DNA of 64,000 nt from Brevibacterium gallinarum (GCF_014836885.1 NZ_JACSPY010000007.1:25562-89561), one strand, 5' to 3'; positions 31,875 to 41,107 are shown, counted from the stretch's first letter. Program-made: numbers and translations. The notes: generated from the sequence alone by a model not told the origin.

Positions 31875-34574
31875 ATGGAGCTCTCACCTGCCGAAGCCTA
31901 TGCCGCTCACCAGCGACGCGTGAAAGAGGCAGGCTCACCGCTTGGCCGCTATGCCGCTGAACTCGACTACGAGCTCGATGACTTCCAGAAGACCGCCTGC
32001 CTGTCGCTGCAGGCCGGCAAGTCCGTGCTCGTGGCAGCCCCGACCGGGGCCGGCAAGACCGTCGTCGCCCAGTTCGCCGTGCGGCTGGCCTTCGAACGCG
32101 GTGTGCGCGCCTTCTACACCACCCCGATCAAAGCGCTGAGCAACCAGAAGTTCCAGGAGCTGTGCGAGGAGTACGGCGAGGACAACGTCGGACTGCTCAC
32201 CGGAGACACGACGATCCGCCGCGACGCCCAGGTCATCGTCATGACCACCGAGGTGCTGCGCAACATGATCTACTCCGGCACCGACCTGTCGAAGCTCGGC
32301 TTCGTCGTCCTCGACGAGGTCCACTACCTCGGCGACAAGTTCCGCGGGCCGGTGTGGGAAGAGGTCATCATCCACCTGCCGGTGCACGTCGCACTCGTGA
32401 GCCTGTCGGCGACGGTGTCGAACGCCGAGGAGTTCGGCGACTGGCTGGCCGAGGTGCGCGGCGACACCGACGTCATCGTCTCCGAGCACCGGCCGGTGCC
32501 GCTGTACAACCACGTCGCCGTCGGCACGAACCTCTACCCGCTCTTCGCCCCGGGCAAGAAGAACGCACACAAGCTCAACCGCGACCTGACGTATGCGACC
32601 CAGAAGTTCACCCGCCGGCCGACCAGCCGCCGGGATCGCCGCAATCCTCGGCAGATGCGCTTCCGCCGACCGTCGCGCACCTCGCTCATCAGCGAACTGC
32701 TGCATGAGCGGCTCCTGCCGGCGATCTACTTCATCTTCTCCCGCAGCGCCTGTGATGACGCTGTCGAACAGTGCCTGGCCGCCGGTCTCGATCTCACCAC
32801 CTCGATGCAGAAGCGCCACATCCGCGCCCGGCTCGAAGACCTGCAGGACGAACTGGCCCAAGAGGATCTCGGCGTGCTCGGCTTCCACAGCTTCGCCACC
32901 GGGATGGTCCACGGGTTCGCCGCCCACCATGCCGGGCTCATCCCGCAGTTCAAGGAGCTCGTCGAGGAGCTCTTCGCCGCCGGGCACCTGCACGTCGTCT
33001 TCGCCACCGAAACGCTGGCACTCGGCATCAACATGCCCGCCCGCACCGTGGTGCTGGAGAAGCTGACGAAGTTCAACGGCGAGTCCCATGTCCAGATCAC
33101 ACCGGGGGAGTACACCCAGCTGACCGGCCGGGCCGGGCGGCGCGGCATCGACATCGAAGGCCATGCCGTGGTCGTGTGGCATCCGACGATCGAGCCCGAG
33201 GAGATCCAGTCGCTGGCCTCGAAGCGCACCTATGCGCTGCGTAGCCAGTTCACCCCGACGTACAACATGGCCGCCAACCTGCTGGCCCGCATGACCAAGG
33301 ACGATGCCGCGAAGGTGCTCGAGACCTCGTTCGCGCAGTTCCAAGCCGACCGCGGTGTGGTGGGCCTGGCGAAGAAGCTGCGCCGCAATGAAGAGGCCAT
33401 GGCCGGCTACGAACGGTCGATGGAGTGCGAGGCTGGGGACTTCATGTCCTATGCGCAGCTGCGCCGGACCCTGTCGACGATGGAGAAGAAGGCCAGCCGG
33501 TACCGTTCGAAGGTCAAGCAGCGCGACGTCGTCGAATCGCTGGCCGGTCTGCAGCCCGGTGATGTCATCGTGCTGCCGTCTCACAAGTTCTCCGAACCGG
33601 CTGTTGTCATCCAGGAGATGCAGAGCCAGGACGGCACGTCCCGGCTGCCGACGATCCTCACAAGCTTCGGCAAGGTCTGGCATCTGCGCCCCCACGAGGT
33701 GACCGAACCGGCCCAGCTGCTCGGCCACATCCGCATGCCGCGGAAGTTCAACCACCGGCAGGTCGCCGCCCGCCGGCAGGTCATCGAGACGATGGAAGCG
33801 GCTTTCGACCGCGGCCAGCTGACCTCCCCGAAGGGCAAGCACAAGACCAAGCACCGTCCGCAGCGCAGCGGTGAGGCCGAGATCGACGAGGTCCGCCAGC
33901 AGCTGCGCGCCCATCCCTGCCACGCGTGCCCGGAGCGGGAGAACCATGCCCGCTGGGCCGAACGGCTGTTCAAGCTGCAGCAGGAGACCGCTCAGCTGCG
34001 CAAGCAGATCTCCGGGCGCACCTCATCGATCGCCCACGTCTTCGACCGGGTCTGCTCGGTGCTCACCGCGCTGCACTTCCTGCCCGATGACTCGCGGATC
34101 CTGCGCCGCATCTACGGTGAACGCGACCTGCTCGCGGCGATGAGCGTGCGCGCAGGCCTGTGGGATGAGCTGACCGAACCCGAGGCGGCAGGCCTGGCCT
34201 CAGCACTGTGCTACCAGTCCCGGCGCGAAGGCGGCTGGGGAATGCCCCCGATGCCGACGGCCGGTCTGCAGGATGCTGCCGGGGAGCTGCGCGGACTGTG
34301 GGCTGACCTGTTCCGGCTTGAGACTGACTTCCGGCTGCCGCCGACGCCCGAACCTGACTTCGGGCTCGTGCAGGCGATCTTCCGCTGGACGGAGGGCAAG
34401 AACCTCAGCGGCGCGCTGGCCGGCAGTGACGTCGCCGCTGGTGACTTTGTGCGCTGGGCCAAGCAGACCCTCGACATGCTCGGCCAGATCGCCGATGTCT
34501 GCCCACCGTCGGTCGAACCGACCGTGCGCCGGGCTGCCGATGCGATCCGCCGCGGCGTCGTCGCCGACTCCTGA
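31875..34574 (+). CDS. helY: Ski2/Mtr4-like DEAD/DEAH-box RNA helicase HelY
   Basis: ATP-dependent RNA helicase of 899 residues. Motif Q/I AAPTGAGKTVVAQFAV (about 52-67), motif II LDEVHYLG (DEVH), motif III SLSATVSN, and motif VI QLTGRAGRRGID are all present, with long C-terminal winged-helix, arch-like and ratchet regions to residue 899. Homologues act in RNA turnover or processing. TAGACT lies eight bases before ATG 31875. An open frame of 670 codons on the other strand is an antisense shadow. Convergent with secA2. Confidence 0.93.
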   Translation: MELSPAEAYAAHQRRVKEAGSPLGRYAAELDYELDDFQKTACLSLQAGKSVLVAAPTGAGKTVVAQFAVRLAFERGVRAFYTTPIKALSNQKFQELCEEYGEDNVGLLTGDTTIRRDAQVIVMTTEVLRNMIYSGTDLSKLGFVVLDEVHYLGDKFRGPVWEEVIIHLPVHVALVSLSATVSNAEEFGDWLAEVRGDTDVIVSEHRPVPLYNHVAVGTNLYPLFAPGKKNAHKLNRDLTYATQKFTRRPTSRRDRRNPRQMRFRRPSRTSLISELLHERLLPAIYFIFSRSACDDAVEQCLAAGLDLTTSMQKRHIRARLEDLQDELAQEDLGVLGFHSFATGMVHGFAAHHAGLIPQFKELVEELFAAGHLHVVFATETLALGINMPARTVVLEKLTKFNGESHVQITPGEYTQLTGRAGRRGIDIEGHAVVVWHPTIEPEEIQSLASKRTYALRSQFTPTYNMAANLLARMTKDDAAKVLETSFAQFQADRGVVGLAKKLRRNEEAMAGYERSMECEAGDFMSYAQLRRTLSTMEKKASRYRSKVKQRDVVESLAGLQPGDVIVLPSHKFSEPAVVIQEMQSQDGTSRLPTILTSFGKVWHLRPHEVTEPAQLLGHIRMPRKFNHRQVAARRQVIETMEAAFDRGQLTSPKGKHKTKHRPQRSGEAEIDEVRQQLRAHPCHACPERENHARWAERLFKLQQETAQLRKQISGRTSSIAHVFDRVCSVLTALHFLPDDSRILRRIYGERDLLAAMSVRAGLWDELTEPEAAGLASALCYQSRREGGWGMPPMPTAGLQDAAGELRGLWADLFRLETDFRLPPTPEPDFGLVQAIFRWTEGKNLSGALAGSDVAAGDFVRWAKQTLDMLGQIADVCPPSVEPTVRRAADAIRRGVVADS

Positions 34575-34578
34575 TACT

Positions 34579-34614
34579 ACAGCGCCGCCTCACCCATCGG
34601 CGAGGCGGCGCTGT
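34579..34614. terminator. Bidirectional terminator between helY and secA2
   Basis: Perfect 13-bp stem (34579-34591 with 34602-34614) around a 10-base loop, five bases after the helY stop and 17 bases from the secA2 stop. Confidence 0.8.
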
Positions 34615-34630
34615 GCTGTCAGGCTGCGGT

Positions 34631-36895
34631 TCAGCGTCCCCGTGCGCGCTTGACGACGGTTTCGATGTCCGAGCCGAACGTCGACTCTGTCGTGAGATAC
34701 GTCCAGGTCGATGATGGGCGCTTCATGCCGTGAGAGGGCAGGTCGATGCCGTCTGCGGTGATCTCAGCATCTTCGAGCGCCTCGGTCGCCGCATCCAGGA
34801 CATCGGGCCAGAAGGTGTCGAAGGCCTGGATCGATTCGGTGTTGAACGCCTCGTGCGGGCGCTCCTTGGCCAGGGTGCGCAGGTGGATGCCCTCGCGCAG
34901 GTCGTTGAGGTAGGCCAGGTGCTCGACCCACCGCTGGTCGAGCTGGAAGAGCAGCACATCGCGCAGGGCGTCGTCGACGACCTCGCTGCCGAGCTTCTCA
35001 TCCCAGGCCTCGGTCTGCTCCGGCAGCCGCTCACGCAGCTCATCGGCACCCGAATGCTCCTTGCGGATCCGGTCGCGCTTGCCGAGCACGATCTCGCGCT
35101 GCTGCTTCATCAGCTGGTTGAACCGCCACGTATCGCGGTGCACAGCTGTGTTGTGGCCTTCTGACATGCGCTGGGCGTGCTCGACGAGCTGGGCTGCGCG
35201 CCGGTTGGCGATGTGGCCGGTCTCATCGCCTTCCTCGACGAAGCGCTTGGCCTCGGGCACCCGGCTCATGAGCTCGTCTTCAAGGCTGGTGAAGAACACC
35301 GAGGAGCCCGGGTCGCCCTGCCGGCCGGCGCGTCCGCGCAGCTGGTCGTCCAGTCGCGAGGACGGGTAGCGTCCGGCGCCGATGACGAGCAGTCCGCCGG
35401 CTTCGACGGCCTTCTCATCGGCCAGCCGGATATCGGTGCCGCGCCCGGCCATCTGGGTGGACACGGTCACCGCTCCGCTGCGGCCGGCTTCGGCGATGAT
35501 CTCGGCTTCCCGGGAGTCGTCCTTGGCGTTGAGCACCTGGCAGGAGATCCCGCGTTCGCGCAGCCGTTCGGCCAGGCTCTCGGATTCGGCGACCGAGCGG
35601 GTGCCGATGAGGATCGGCCGGCCGTTGGCGTGCTGTTCGTCGACTTCCTCGACGATCGCACGCTCCTTGGATTCCTGGAAGGTGTAGAGCCGGTCGGGTT
35701 CGTCTTCGCGGATGACCTTCTCATGCGGTTCGACCGGGACGATCTCCAGGTCGTAGAACTCCCGCAGGTCATCTCCGACCGCCAGGGCCGTGCCGGTCAT
35801 GCCGCAGACAGTCTCGTAGCCGCGGATGAACTCCTCGACGGTCATCTGGTCGAGGATCTCACCGGATTCGGTGGTCTTGAGCTTCTCCTTGGCCTCGACT
35901 GCCGCCTGCAGTCCGTCGGGCCAGCGCTGCAGATCGGCCACGCGTCCGCGGGAGCCGGAGATGAGCTTCACCTGCCCGTCGACGATGAGGTAGTCGACGT
36001 CGCGCTTGACGAGCGCCTCGGCGTACAGGGCGATGTTGATGGCGGCCAGCGTCTGCGCGTCCTCGCCGAAGAGGTCGGCATCGAGGAGCTCTTCGATGTG
36101 GTCGACGCCGGCATCGGTGAGGGAGACGGCCTGCTTGTCGTCGCTGACCTCGTAGTGGAGGCCGGGTTCGAGGTTCGTCACGAGGGCGGCGATCTTCTCA
36201 TCAGCATCCTGCACCTCGGTCGAGCCGGCGAGCACGAGCGGCACGCGGGCTTCGTCGATGAGCACTGAGTCGGCTTCATCGACGATGACGACGTCGCGGC
36301 TGGGCACGCGGATCTCATCGTCATCGACGATGAACCGGTCGCGCAGGACGTCGAATCCGATCTCCGTGACCGCCCCGTAGACGACTTCGGCGCGGTAGGA
36401 CCGGCGGCGGGTGCCATCGCTGTCAGCTTCTGAGATGCTGGCCGATTCGACGCCGAGGAGGTCGAACAGCGGCTTCATCCAGTTGCGGTCGCGGACAGCA
36501 AGGTAGTCGTTGACGGACACGACGTGCACGGTGCGGCCCTGCAGCGCGTAGCCGGCAGCGGCCATCGCCCCCACGAGCGTCTTGCCCTCACCGGTGAGCA
36601 TCTGCACGATCGAGCCGTCGAGCAGGCCGATGAGTCCCTGGATCTGGGAATTGTAGGGCCGCTCGTCAAGTGCCCGGTCGGCGGCTTCGCGCACGAGGGC
36701 TGCGTACTGGCGCAGCTGCTCCTGCCGCGATCCGGAGGTGAAGATGTCAGCGGCCTTCACCGCGATGTCCTCGTCGCTGAGTTCGGCGTACTCCTCGGCC
36801 AGGGTGTCGATCTGCGGCCAGGCCTTCTCGAGCCAGCCGATGCTCTTGTCTGCTTGGGCACCGGGTCGGTTGAGCAGGCGGGAGAGGAATCCCAT
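34631..36895 (-). CDS. secA2: Accessory Sec translocase ATPase SecA2
   Basis: SecA-type motor of 754 residues, shorter than housekeeping SecA. Walker A is MLTGEGKTLVGA, the DEAD-like box is VIVDEADSVLIDEARVPL, and NBD2 has VTVSTQMAGRGTDIRLAD and GRAGRQGDPGSS. The C-terminal zinc-binding tail of SecA1 is absent, and the helical wing region is short, as in actinobacterial SecA2. It exports a limited set of proteins, some without signal peptides. ATG 36895 has GAGGAC upstream. It follows the nuclease fusion gene on the same strand after 97 bases. Confidence 0.92.
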   Translation of the reverse strand: MGFLSRLLNRPGAQADKSIGWLEKAWPQIDTLAEEYAELSDEDIAVKAADIFTSGSRQEQLRQYAALVREAADRALDERPYNSQIQGLIGLLDGSIVQMLTGEGKTLVGAMAAAGYALQGRTVHVVSVNDYLAVRDRNWMKPLFDLLGVESASISEADSDGTRRRSYRAEVVYGAVTEIGFDVLRDRFIVDDDEIRVPSRDVVIVDEADSVLIDEARVPLVLAGSTEVQDADEKIAALVTNLEPGLHYEVSDDKQAVSLTDAGVDHIEELLDADLFGEDAQTLAAINIALYAEALVKRDVDYLIVDGQVKLISGSRGRVADLQRWPDGLQAAVEAKEKLKTTESGEILDQMTVEEFIRGYETVCGMTGTALAVGDDLREFYDLEIVPVEPHEKVIREDEPDRLYTFQESKERAIVEEVDEQHANGRPILIGTRSVAESESLAERLRERGISCQVLNAKDDSREAEIIAEAGRSGAVTVSTQMAGRGTDIRLADEKAVEAGGLLVIGAGRYPSSRLDDQLRGRAGRQGDPGSSVFFTSLEDELMSRVPEAKRFVEEGDETGHIANRRAAQLVEHAQRMSEGHNTAVHRDTWRFNQLMKQQREIVLGKRDRIRKEHSGADELRERLPEQTEAWDEKLGSEVVDDALRDVLLFQLDQRWVEHLAYLNDLREGIHLRTLAKERPHEAFNTESIQAFDTFWPDVLDAATEALEDAEITADGIDLPSHGMKRPSSTWTYLTTESTFGSDIETVVKRARGR

Positions 36896-36992
36896 GTGTC
36901 ACGTCCTCAGAGTCGTCTCGGGGAGGGGCGCCGCTGCCGGCGCCGCGGGTTCGTGCTGTGGAAAGTCTACGTGCTCAGTTCCCGAACACGGC

Positions 36993-38762
36993 TCAGCTGT
37001 GCAGCTGTGGTGTTTCGAACGGCCATTCGCGGCTGACGGTGATGCTCTGATCGCCGCGTTTGCGGCGCAGGTAGCTTTCGAAGCTCGCCGCCTGATCCCG
37101 CTTCCAGGCGATCTGGGCGGCGTGGATCTCCGCGGCACTGAGCGTGCCGATCGTCTCCGGGTGGGCTGCGGCGATCCGCAGCGCGATCTCGACGGCGGCC
37201 AGCGCATCGGCGGTCGCGTCGTGGGCGTTGTCGAGCTCGACGTTCCAGTGCTCGGCCAGGGCTGTGAGGACGCGCGAGCCGCGCCGGTAGGGGTCGACCT
37301 GTTTGTCGATGACGAAGGTGTCGATGACCGGCGGGCACGCCTGGGAGGCACGCTGCCGGCTGCCCAGCCGGATCGTCTCGGCTTCGAGGATCGTGAGGTC
37401 GTAGACGATGTTGTGCCCGACGAGGATCCCGCCGTCATCGCGGATGCGTGAGAACCATTCGAGCAGCTCGGCCAGCACCTCTGCCAGCGGCCGGCCGTGG
37501 GCGCGCACATGCTCGGTGGAGATGCCGTGCACCTCGGCGGCCGCGGCGGGGATCTCGACCCCGGCGTCTGCCAGCCATTCGAGCCGGCTGGTCTCGACGC
37601 CATCGCGGAACTCACACAGTGCGGCGGTGACGATGCGGGCGGTGTGCGGGTTGGTGCCGGTGGTCTCCAAGTCGAAGCCCCATACCGGTGAGCGGGTCCA
37701 GCCGGAGGTCAGCTGCGGGGGTTCCGGGGTGGGGAACAGGGCTGCCTGCTCAGCGGCGCCGGCTGGATCGTCTGCGCGCACCGCCGCCGGTTCGGCGGCT
37801 GCCGGGGTGGCGGGTGCCGCACCGGGTGCAGCGGATGGGACGAGGGAAGCGATGAGACGTTCGGCGCTGCGCTCGAAGCCGTGGTCGCCGGCCAGTTCCC
37901 GCAGGGTCGCGGCATCCCGCTTCTCCTCTGCGGTCTCGACTGCAGCGAGGAAGGCGGCGACGTCGAGGTCGTCGGCACACGTCATCACCTGGTGCCCGCG
38001 GCGCACCGCCTCGGCGGAGGTGACGATGTTCTCCTGGCGCTTCGGGCTCAGGCCGTGGTCCTTCTGCCCGGCCTGCGCTGCGGCGATGACGGCATCGAGG
38101 CTGCCGTAGCCGGCGATGAGCTTGGCGGCGGTCTTCTCGCCGATTCCCGGCACACCGGGCAGCCCGTCGGACGGGTCGCCGCGCAATGCGGCCAACGCCC
38201 GGTAGGACGGGCCGTCGGGCACACCGTATAGCTCCGGCAGGTCTGCCGCCTGCACGGTCTCCCACACGCCGCCCTTCTTCGGCCGGCACACAGTGACCCG
38301 CCCGTCGTCATCGAGCAGGGCGAGCAGATCGCGGTCAGGGGAGACGATGACAACCGGTTCTGCGGTGGCAGCGATGAGCGAGGCGATGACGTCGTCGGCC
38401 TCGGTGCCGGCCACCTCGGCGACGGGAATGCCAGCGGCGATCAGGCACGAGCGCAGCAGCGGCAGCTGCGCTTCAAGATCCGGCGGCGTCTCCGTGCCGG
38501 CCTCCGCATCGACGATGCGCTGAGCTTTGTACTCCGGGACGACTGCGGTGCGGAAGGCCGGCCGCCAGTCGGCGTCCATGGTGGCGACGATCCGGGTCGA
38601 GGACCAGGTCTCGGACAGCTGGGCGATCGTGTCGAGGACACCGCGCACGGCGTTGACCGGGAAGCCCTCCGGGGAGCGGATCGTGTCCGGCAGCGCGTAG
38701 AACGCCCGGTAGTACAGGGCCGGTGTGTCGAGGATGATGAGTGGAGCCTTCACACGCCTCAC
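36993..38762 (-). CDS. 5'-3' exonuclease (PolA N-domain type) fused to DEDDh 3'-5' exonuclease (DnaQ type)
   Basis: A 589-residue two-enzyme protein. Residues 1-300 form a FEN-like 5' nuclease with all acidic motifs: LDTPALYYRAFYALP, ATMDADWRPAFR with EYKAQR, GTEADDVIASL, SPDRDLLALL, and the H3TH GVPGIGEKTAAKLI. A Pro/Ala linker (about 303-350) leads to a DnaQ-like domain (about 355-560) with WGFDLETTGTNP, GHNIVYDLTILEAE and HDATADALAAVE, giving D, E, D, H, D. There is no polymerase domain. In relatives known to me the 5' nuclease next to helY stands alone. Start at GTG 38762 or GTG 38753. Possible role: RNA-primer or flap processing with proofreading-type trimming. Confidence 0.88.
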   Translation of the reverse strand: MRRVKAPLIILDTPALYYRAFYALPDTIRSPEGFPVNAVRGVLDTIAQLSETWSSTRIVATMDADWRPAFRTAVVPEYKAQRIVDAEAGTETPPDLEAQLPLLRSCLIAAGIPVAEVAGTEADDVIASLIAATAEPVVIVSPDRDLLALLDDDGRVTVCRPKKGGVWETVQAADLPELYGVPDGPSYRALAALRGDPSDGLPGVPGIGEKTAAKLIAGYGSLDAVIAAAQAGQKDHGLSPKRQENIVTSAEAVRRGHQVMTCADDLDVAAFLAAVETAEEKRDAATLRELAGDHGFERSAERLIASLVPSAAPGAAPATPAAAEPAAVRADDPAGAAEQAALFPTPEPPQLTSGWTRSPVWGFDLETTGTNPHTARIVTAALCEFRDGVETSRLEWLADAGVEIPAAAAEVHGISTEHVRAHGRPLAEVLAELLEWFSRIRDDGGILVGHNIVYDLTILEAETIRLGSRQRASQACPPVIDTFVIDKQVDPYRRGSRVLTALAEHWNVELDNAHDATADALAAVEIALRIAAAHPETIGTLSAAEIHAAQIAWKRDQAASFESYLRRKRGDQSITVSREWPFETPQLHS

Positions 38763-38830
38763 TCTATCCCGGCAGCCAGCCTCCGGCAGGCGGCACCGGC
38801 ACAGGGTGGGTGTCGTGACACAATGGCGGC

Positions 38831-39826
38831 GTGACTGACTCGACGATCCTGTACAACGCTGATGTTTACTCCAGCGCCGATCCCTTCGCCACCGCCATCA
38901 TGTTCACCGGTGACACCGTCGCCTGGGTCGGCTCGGATGAGGCCGCCTGCGCCTTCGACGGCACGCACCACGATCTCGCCGGCGCCTTCGTCACCCCGGG
39001 TCTCGTCGCCGCGGCCGTCGACCTGCGCCCGGAGGCGGGCAGGCCGGCTCCGACCGGTGATGAGCTCCTGGCCCGAGGCGTGACCGCCGCCCATCTCATC
39101 GGCACCGGCGCGCAGCTGGAACGGTTCGCTGACGCCGCTCCCGAGGCGCTGGTCACCACCAGCTATCAGCTCGGCGGCGCAGGGGAGGGCCGCGGTGCGC
39201 TTGATGCCGGTGCGCTTGGGGCCGGTGCGCGTGATGCCGGGTTGCTGCCGGATGGGGCGCAGTTCGTTCTCGTCGACAGCGCAGCAGATCTCAGCGCTGT
39301 CCTCGGCCTGCTCGAGGACGCAGGAGTGCGCGCCCACCTGCAGCGCCACGGCTGGCGGCTGCTCATCAACGTGGCAGTCCCACCAGAGGCGATCGATGCG
39401 CTGGCCCAGTCCGGGCTCGGCATCACCGTCGATCCGCTGGCACACCGACAGCCGCTGGCCCCGCTGCTGTCGGCCGGTGCGCAGGTGAGCTTCGCACTCA
39501 CAGCAGAGAACCCGTGGCAGACCCTCCGGGCAGCCGTGTACGACTCCGCTGACGGTGTCTCGGCCCGGGCGGCATTCAACGCCGTCACCCGCTTCGGCTA
39601 CCGGGCACTCGGCAGCTTCGACGGGGGAGTGCTGGCACCTGGGTCAGCGGCCACCGCCTGCGTGTGGTCAGTTGAGAGCCTGCTGGTGCAGGCAGCCGAT
39701 TCGAGAGTGGCCGCCTGGAGCACGGATCCGCGCTCAGGCACACCCGGTCTGCCCGATCTCAGCCCTGATGCGGCACTGCCGCAGCTGCTGCGCATCTGGT
39801 CCCATGGCACGGCGGTGACGTCCTGA
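38831..39826 (+). CDS. Amidohydrolase-like protein without metal ligands
   Basis: A 331-residue protein with the frame of a cyclic amidohydrolase: small N-terminal strand domain (ILYNADVYSSAD), barrel entry FVTPGLVAAAVDLRPE, and C-terminal TRFGYRALGSFDGGVLAPGSAATACVW. The HxH metal motif expected after TPG(F/L) is replaced by AAVDL, and the barrel is about 80 residues shorter than usual, so catalysis as a metal hydrolase is unlikely. Three 15-base DNA repeats encode the GALDAGALGAGARDAG stretch. GTG 38831 follows CACAAT by six bases. Located directly upstream of ppm and rbpA. Possibly structural or regulatory. Confidence 0.7.
   Translation: MTDSTILYNADVYSSADPFATAIMFTGDTVAWVGSDEAACAFDGTHHDLAGAFVTPGLVAAAVDLRPEAGRPAPTGDELLARGVTAAHLIGTGAQLERFADAAPEALVTTSYQLGGAGEGRGALDAGALGAGARDAGLLPDGAQFVLVDSAADLSAVLGLLEDAGVRAHLQRHGWRLLINVAVPPEAIDALAQSGLGITVDPLAHRQPLAPLLSAGAQVSFALTAENPWQTLRAAVYDSADGVSARAAFNAVTRFGYRALGSFDGGVLAPGSAATACVWSVESLLVQAADSRVAAWSTDPRSGTPGLPDLSPDAALPQLLRIWSHGTAVTS
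39194..39238 (+). repeat. Three in-frame 15-bp tandem repeats
   Basis: 39194-39208, 39209-39223 and 39224-39238 share GGTGCGCKTGRKGCC inside the amidohydrolase-like gene. They add an Ala/Gly-rich loop and could vary in copy number between strains. Confidence 0.8.
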
Positions 39827-39884
39827 TCGCCAGTCCGCACCACACGGGGCGTGTTGCCCTCATGAGCTGCGCGCCATTGTCCTC

Positions 39885-39890
39885 TAGGGT
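39885..39890 (+). promoter_or_regulatory. -10 box of ppm
   Basis: TAGGGT six bases before GTG 39897 (spacer GTAACC), consistent with a leaderless message. Confidence 0.4.
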
Positions 39891-39896
39891 GTAACC

Positions 39897-40658
39897 GTGC
39901 ATATGTCTACTCTGATCGTCATCCCGACGTACAACGAGCTCGATTCGCTGCCGGTGACCCTGGCTGCGATCCACGCCTACGCTCCGCACGTCGATGTCCT
40001 CATCGCCGATGACAACTCGCCTGACGGCACCGGCCGGTGGGCTGATGAGCGCGCCGCTGAGGACGCGCGCGTCAACGTGCTGCACCGTCAGGAGAAGGCC
40101 GGACTGGGACCGGCATATGTGGCCGGCTTCCAGTGGGCGCTCGAACGCGAGTACGAGGTCATCTGCGAGATGGATGCCGACGGATCGCACCGCGGGAAGG
40201 ACCTGCCGCTGCTGCTTGACGCGGTGGCTGATGGGGCGGATCTTGCGATCGGCTCACGCTGGGTTCCCGGTGGTGCTGTGGTCAACTGGCCGCGCAACCG
40301 GCATGTGCTCTCCCGGGGCGCGAACATCTACGTCGATGCCCTCATGGGCATGGGCGTCAAGGACGCGACCGCAGGCTTCCGCGCATACCGCCGGGAGACC
40401 CTGGCACAGCTCGATCTCGCCGAGATCGCCTCGCAGGGCTACTGCTTCCAGATCGATATGACCAAGCGCGTGCACGAGGCCGGTCTGTCCATCGTCGAGG
40501 TGCCGATCGTGTTCGTCGAACGGGAGCTCGGTGAGTCGAAGATGCACGGCAGCATCATCCGGGAGGCAGTCGGCCGGGTCGCACAGTGGGGTGCGCAGCG
40601 CCGTCTCAGCCAGGCGCGCCGGCTCGTCGGCAGGGTCACTGCCCGGCGCGCTGCCTGA
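39897..40658 (+). CDS. ppm1: Polyprenol monophosphomannose synthase (GT2)
   Basis: GT-A glycosyltransferase of 253 residues that transfers mannose from GDP-mannose to polyprenyl phosphate, providing the donor for lipoglycan and protein mannosylation at the membrane. Typical sequence: LIVIPTYNELDSLP, VLIADDNSPDGTG, GLGPAYVAGFQWALE, EMDADGSH (D-x-D) and SRWVPGG. It lacks the C-terminal membrane domain and the N-terminal acyltransferase domain of mycobacterial Ppm1. GTG 39897 and ATG 39903 are both possible; the -10 box favours the GTG. Confidence 0.92.
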   Translation: MHMSTLIVIPTYNELDSLPVTLAAIHAYAPHVDVLIADDNSPDGTGRWADERAAEDARVNVLHRQEKAGLGPAYVAGFQWALEREYEVICEMDADGSHRGKDLPLLLDAVADGADLAIGSRWVPGGAVVNWPRNRHVLSRGANIYVDALMGMGVKDATAGFRAYRRETLAQLDLAEIASQGYCFQIDMTKRVHEAGLSIVEVPIVFVERELGESKMHGSIIREAVGRVAQWGAQRRLSQARRLVGRVTARRAA

Positions 40659-40693
40659 GACGCACACAGCAACTGCCTGAGACGCACACAGCA
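40651..40693. repeat. 21-bp direct repeat at the 3' end of ppm1
   Basis: Identical 21-base copies at 40651-40671 and 40673-40693. The first covers the ppm1 stop codon and the second repeats it untranslated, so this looks like a recent tandem duplication. Confidence 0.9.
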
Positions 40694-40694
40694 C

Positions 40695-40725
40695 GAGGGC
40701 GGATCCGACTATCGGATCCGCCCTC
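40695..40725. terminator. Bidirectional terminator between ppm1 and rbpA
   Basis: Perfect 13-bp stem (40695-40707 with 40713-40725) with loop ACTAT between two convergent genes. Confidence 0.82.
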
Positions 40726-40765
40726 CGTGCGATCAGTGACTGCGGCATGGCTGCCACAGGGATTC

Positions 40766-41107
40766 TCAGACCTGTGGTGGGATCTCCCCGCGGCGAATCG
40801 CCAAACGCTCATCGAGGAGCACCTGCAGCTCTTCGAAGGAGCGGCGCTCCAGCAGCATGTCCCAGTGCGTGCGCACCGGCTTCTCCGGCTCCTCGTCAGG
40901 CTCTTCGCCTCCGACGCGGGTGCCGATGCCGTGGGTTCCCGAATCCCAGGTGGCCGGGACCTCGGCTTCGACGGAGAAGGGGACGGTGAACGTGTGGCCA
41001 TCTTCGCAGACGTATTCGACCATCTGGCGCGGGGCCGGTTCGACACCGACTTCCGACTCGAGGCTCCGGGAGCCCAGCTGGGTACCGCGCAGACTGCGTT
41101 CACTCAT
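40766..41107 (-). CDS. rbpA: RNA polymerase-binding protein RbpA
   Basis: Actinobacterial transcription factor of 113 residues that binds sigma-A and stabilises the open complex. The N-terminal RSLRGTQLGSRSLESEVG tail, the central core with YVCEDGHTFTVPFS, the basic linker-like GTRVGG and the C-terminal sigma-interacting helix THWDMLLERRSFEELQVLLDERL are all recognisable. ATG 41107 follows GAAGG; GTG 41116 is less likely as it abuts that site. It is driven by a SigR/SigH-type promoter (41154-41180), as known for rbpA in Streptomyces. Confidence 0.95.
   Translation of the reverse strand: MSERSLRGTQLGSRSLESEVGVEPAPRQMVEYVCEDGHTFTVPFSVEAEVPATWDSGTHGIGTRVGGEEPDEEPEKPVRTHWDMLLERRSFEELQVLLDERLAIRRGEIPPQV

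Noticed and set aside
31935..33947. 670-codon open frame on the minus strand
   Set aside because: Antisense shadow of helY caused by high GC at codon position 3; His/Asp/Gly-rich product without domains or ribosome-binding site.
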